Assembly (NCBI RefSeq): GCF_015206815.1
Contig: NZ_JADEXZ010000016.1
Coordinates: 22,839-86,838 of the forward strand
Origin: Fortiea sp. LEGE XX443
GTDB taxonomy: Bacteria; Cyanobacteriota; Cyanobacteriia; Cyanobacteriales; Nostocaceae
DNA: 64,000 nt
Reading direction: 5' to 3'
The position numbers were made by a program, and so were the translations under genes. The notes beneath the pieces are model-generated. The model was not told the origin of the DNA, searched no databases, and saw only the letters and a list, made by a program, of their open reading frames with translations. Of the stretch, positions 61,429 through 64,000 are shown in pieces (the stretch's first letter is position 1; each line of letters opens with the position of its first letter).

Positions 61429-62496
61429 TTAAATCAGAGCAGTACGCTGGTTATCTAACCATTGTAAAATCCGATTCCAAGCCCACCAAGGGTCAGAGTC
61501 TTGTGCTTGGTACTGGCACTCTTTGCTACTCAAATAGCCAACATGGCCACCGTAACGGGTGAGTAGCAGATCGATGGCTGGATTTTGGTTACAGGCGGCT
61601 TGTAAATCTCGGATGATATCTGGATGAAATAAAGGGTCATCAGCGGCGTAGACAATCAAAGTCGGTTTGGCAAGCTCTGGTAAAAGTTGTAAGGCACTAC
61701 TGGCTTTGTAGTATGCTTCTACACTAGGAAAGCCTAATCTCTCAATTACCAGTTCGTGGTCAAAATCCCAGATGGTGTTGGTTCTTTCTATGGCTTCTGG
61801 GTCAATAGTTCCAGGATGAGTATCGTGAATTCGCCAAGCGAGTTTTTTCAATTCACGGACAATACTGGCTTCTATTAATCTACCAAAGCGGTCTTTCGTG
61901 AGGTATGTTAGCGATCGCAAAGAATCCAAACTCGGACATATCACTGCACTACCACCGATATCGCTGTATTTGATACCTAAGTTTTCATTATCCTGAGTTA
62001 ACTCCCCAGCTGCTTTTAACCCCCAAAGCGCTAATTGTCCCCCTAACGAAAACCCCACAAACCAAAATTTGCTGGGACATCCCATCGCCGCCGCAGCCGC
62101 AGCTAAACGTACAAAATCTTCACCCTCATACAACCCATCAGAGGTTAAAGTAGGTGATAATTCTGCTGTTTTACCGTGGGCGCGCCAATCAAATAAAACT
62201 ACAGCGTAGCCTTGAGCATATGCTTTGCGTCCTAGCAATCTCAAAGACCATTCTTGCTCCAACTCGCCTGTAATGCCATAAGTTGCAACAATCGTGCTGT
62301 GGGCATTTGGCGGAATCGCTACCCAAGTAAAAATTGGTACACCTTGCCCACCCATAAATATTGTTTTATGATAGGGCGGCTCTGGATACGGAGTTGTACT
62401 TTCCCAGTAACGCCTTCCCCAAAAAGCGGTGTAAACCGTCATGGCCACACCATTTTGCAAAAACTTAGCTGGATTATAGGGTGAGTAACACATCAT
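61429..62496 (-). CDS. Alpha/beta hydrolase, YheT family
   Basis: 355 residues. The YheT/ABHD1-3-like family pattern begins with YNPAKFLQNGVAMTVYTAFW. The serine nucleophile elbow is GFSLGGQ; the acid lies in YAADDPLFHPD; the catalytic His is in TRYGGHVGYL. It would hydrolyse an ester or similar bond; homologues have been tied to lipids, but the substrate is not known. An ATG-ATG pair begins the frame; the first is used here. The N-terminus is conserved, supporting this start. It diverges from the rpaA gene with 153 bp between. Confidence 0.88.
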   Translation of the reverse strand: MMCYSPYNPAKFLQNGVAMTVYTAFWGRRYWESTTPYPEPPYHKTIFMGGQGVPIFTWVAIPPNAHSTIVATYGITGELEQEWSLRLLGRKAYAQGYAVVLFDWRAHGKTAELSPTLTSDGLYEGEDFVRLAAAAAAMGCPSKFWFVGFSLGGQLALWGLKAAGELTQDNENLGIKYSDIGGSAVICPSLDSLRSLTYLTKDRFGRLIEASIVRELKKLAWRIHDTHPGTIDPEAIERTNTIWDFDHELVIERLGFPSVEAYYKASSALQLLPELAKPTLIVYAADDPLFHPDIIRDLQAACNQNPAIDLLLTRYGGHVGYLSSKECQYQAQDSDPWWAWNRILQWLDNQRTALI

Positions 62497-62649
62497 TTTT
62501 CAAATTTCGTGTACCTTTGTTCTGATTTTTCCTAATTTAGTTTTAATATTTATGTTAGATTTAAAATCTTTTTTATAATCAAGACAGAAATCTTTGTATC
62601 GACCAAAGTTTCTTATTCTTCCTTAATAAGTAGCAATAATTTTTTAAGA

Positions 62650-63393
62650 ATGCCGAGGATTCTTGTCATAGACGATGACCCAGCAATTTCTGAGCTTGTT
62701 GCCGTCAACCTAGAAATGGCTGGCTACGATGTCAGCCAAGCTGAAGATGGTATCAAAGGTCAGGCTTTAGCTCTCCAGCTACAACCAGACCTGATTATGC
62801 TCGACCTAATGTTGCCCAGAGTAGACGGTTTTACAGTTTGCCAACGCCTACGTCGGGATGAACGCACTGCGGAAATCCCCGTATTAATGTTGACCGCCTT
62901 AAGTCAGACTCAAGATAAAGTGGAAGGCTTTAACGCTGGCGCAGACGACTACCTCACCAAGCCCTTTGAAGTAGAAGAGATGCTGGCGCGGGTACGGGCT
63001 TTATTACGGCGGACTGACCGTATTCCCCAAGCCGCCAAGCACAGCGAAATTCTCAACTACGGGTCATTGACCCTCGTACCCGAAAGGTTTGAGGCAATAT
63101 GGTTTGGTGAGACGGTGAAACTGACCCATTTGGAATTTGAGTTACTGCACTGTTTGCTGCAACGCCACGGACAAACAGTTTCTCCCAGCGAAATTCTCCG
63201 GGAAGTTTGGGGCTATGATCCTGATGATGATATTGAGACTATTCGAGTCCATATTCGCCATTTGAGAACTAAACTCGAACCAGATCCCCGCCACCCTCGC
63301 TACATCAAGACGGTATACGGTGCAGGATATTGTCTAGAATTGCCTGGTGTTCCTCCATCGGCTGAGGGTGCTTCTGCATCAGCAGTTGAGTGA
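62650..63393 (+). CDS. rpaA: Circadian output response regulator RpaA
   Basis: 247 residues, OmpR family. The receiver has [20 protein letters not shown], the phosphoacceptor Asp52 in [14 protein letters not shown], and the switch residues in VLMLTALS and DYLTKPFEV. The winged-helix DNA-binding domain follows (about 135-235): [40 protein letters not shown], and [14 protein letters not shown]. The sequence is nearly identical to RpaA of Synechococcus as I recall it. RpaA is phosphorylated by SasA downstream of KaiABC and drives day-night transcription, including glycogen genes. ATG start. The C-terminal 10 residues are Ala/Ser-rich and variable. Confidence 0.95.
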   Translation: MPRILVIDDDPAISELVAVNLEMAGYDVSQAEDGIKGQALALQLQPDLIMLDLMLPRVDGFTVCQRLRRDERTAEIPVLMLTALSQTQDKVEGFNAGADDYLTKPFEVEEMLARVRALLRRTDRIPQAAKHSEILNYGSLTLVPERFEAIWFGETVKLTHLEFELLHCLLQRHGQTVSPSEILREVWGYDPDDDIETIRVHIRHLRTKLEPDPRHPRYIKTVYGAGYCLELPGVPPSAEGASASAVE

Positions 63394-63502
63394 AATCTCG
63401 CTATCTTCCTTGAACTCAGTACTAAATTGGATTAATCCATCATGTTGTGTGTCATGCTGAGGTGAATGAGGTTTAGTGGTTTTGCCAAGGGAAACTTTAC
63501 TC

Positions 63503-63575
63503 TCGCCTACCTGACTCTACAAAAAGCTACCCTCCAGTAGACATCCTTTTGTGGAGGGAAATGCTTAGTAGGCGA
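63503..63575. ncRNA. Candidate structured RNA or repeat with two stems
   Basis: Outer arms TCGCCTAC (63503-63510) and GTAGGCGA (63568-63575) are perfectly complementary, enclosing an inner pair CCCTCCA (63530) and TGGAGGG (63552). The inner loop and bulges make a compact two-level fold, 110 bases after the rpaA stop. It could be the 3' end structure of rpaA mRNA, a small RNA, or a repeat copy. Confidence 0.3.
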
Positions 63576-63847
63576 ATGCGATTCTTTTAGTAGTACTGCG
63601 CTTATATCGCCACGAGTCAAAGCAGCGCTGTACTAAATGAGAACTTGGCATTCTCTTGAAGAAATTTTGAGAGAGTGTCAGTAATCTAAATTATGAAAAG
63701 TGCTGAGTGCTGAGTTCCGAGTGCTGAGTGAAAAGACTGCCCACAATTGGGCGTGGTATCAACCTCCTCTCTATAAGAAGATTCCGCCCACAAGGGGCTG
63801 GGCTTTTACCGTAGTGCGGAAGTACTGAGTACTTCTTAAATTTACTC

Positions 63848-63881
63848 AGCACGGGCTGAACGCCCCGCTACCGCTAACAGC
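63848..63881. repeat. Second copy of the AGCACGGGCTGAACG repeat
   Basis: Matches 22541-22574 in 33 of 34 bases. A common Nostocales intergenic hairpin arm. Confidence 0.7.
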
Positions 63882-64000
63882 GCTCAGTTGGTAAACATAG
63901 AAAAACTACAGAGGAGATGGGGAGCAAATTAATTTAGAATTATCTGCTGCCTATCTCCTCTGGTGTATTGATTAGAGGCAGGGGGCAGGGGGAACGGGGC

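Larger units (their letters stand above)
63394..64000. other. Intergenic region after rpaA with repeats
   Basis: 607 bp to the window end with no supportable gene. It contains a two-stem structure at 63503-63575, heptamer repeats near 63700-63732, and a repeat copy at 63848-63881. Confidence 0.5.

Overview
The window comes from a filamentous, probably heterocyst-forming cyanobacterium of the Nostoc/Calothrix/Tolypothrix kind. The evidence is: very frequent HIP1 octamers (GCGATCGC), a psbI photosystem II gene, the circadian response regulator RpaA, an NdbB-type NAD(P)H dehydrogenase, cyanobacterial serine/threonine kinase-TPR and Uma2 families, probable hormogonium polysaccharide (Hps) genes, and heptameric short tandem repeats (GTGCTGA) plus many palindromic intergenic repeats typical of Nostocales. 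I found no rRNA, tRNA, CRISPR array, intact insertion sequence or phage genes, so this is chromosome with accessory patches.

Layout. 0-5.3 kb: a fibrillin-like protein, a class A penicillin-binding protein, folK, a NUDIX hydrolase and an exported TPR protein. 5.4-8.5 kb, minus strand: a GNAT acetyltransferase closely resembling AAC(6')-Ie, the NdbB-like dehydrogenase, a HAD hydrolase and a ChaB protein. 8.6-10.2 kb: a lipoprotein with two phospholipase D motifs, an EF-hand and a helix-hairpin-helix. 10.4-16.8 kb: a cysteine desulfurase, then an accessory patch of two near-identical Uma2-type proteins, an Uma2 remnant, and a tightly packed three-gene cassette (DUF262 protein, AAA/DUF3696 ATPase, 319-residue unknown) that is the best candidate for an uncharacterised defence-like system. 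17-22.5 kb: metF, trpS, a B12-binding radical SAM enzyme, a double-glycine-leader peptide (possible RiPP precursor) and a DUF429 protein. 22.6-30.8 kb: two glycogen phosphorylases of different lineages flanking a hexapeptide acyltransferase and 1.3 kb of apparently non-coding DNA. 31.2-38.8 kb: psbI, an LptD/DUF3769-like outer membrane protein and an HpsL-like polymerase with two glycosyltransferases. 38.8-43.1 kb: gene debris and a three-gene envelope operon (VWA/substrate-binding lipoprotein, coiled-coil membrane protein, substrate-binding protein). 43.4-48.4 kb: 1-Cys peroxiredoxin, two tandem Uma2 proteins, a kinase-TPR protein and a rhomboid-family protein that lacks its catalytic residues. 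48.7-58 kb: two hybrid histidine kinases, RNase H with an extra C-terminal domain, a divergent solitary TrpD-like protein and a small conserved protein. 58.4-63.4 kb: a PhoX-type secreted phosphatase, a PEP-CTERM protein, a YheT-type hydrolase and rpaA.

Themes: envelope and exopolysaccharide biogenesis (PBP, LptD-like, Hps genes, VWA operon, PEP-CTERM), glycogen mobilisation (two phosphorylases), signalling (two hybrid kinases, STPK, RpaA), and repeat-driven change. The clearest repeat event is a 104-bp terminal-inverted-repeat element at 21468-21571; its second copy at 51330-51569 carries a clean 129-bp insertion that also has inverted ends. Functions are inferred from motif recognition by eye; no database search was run.
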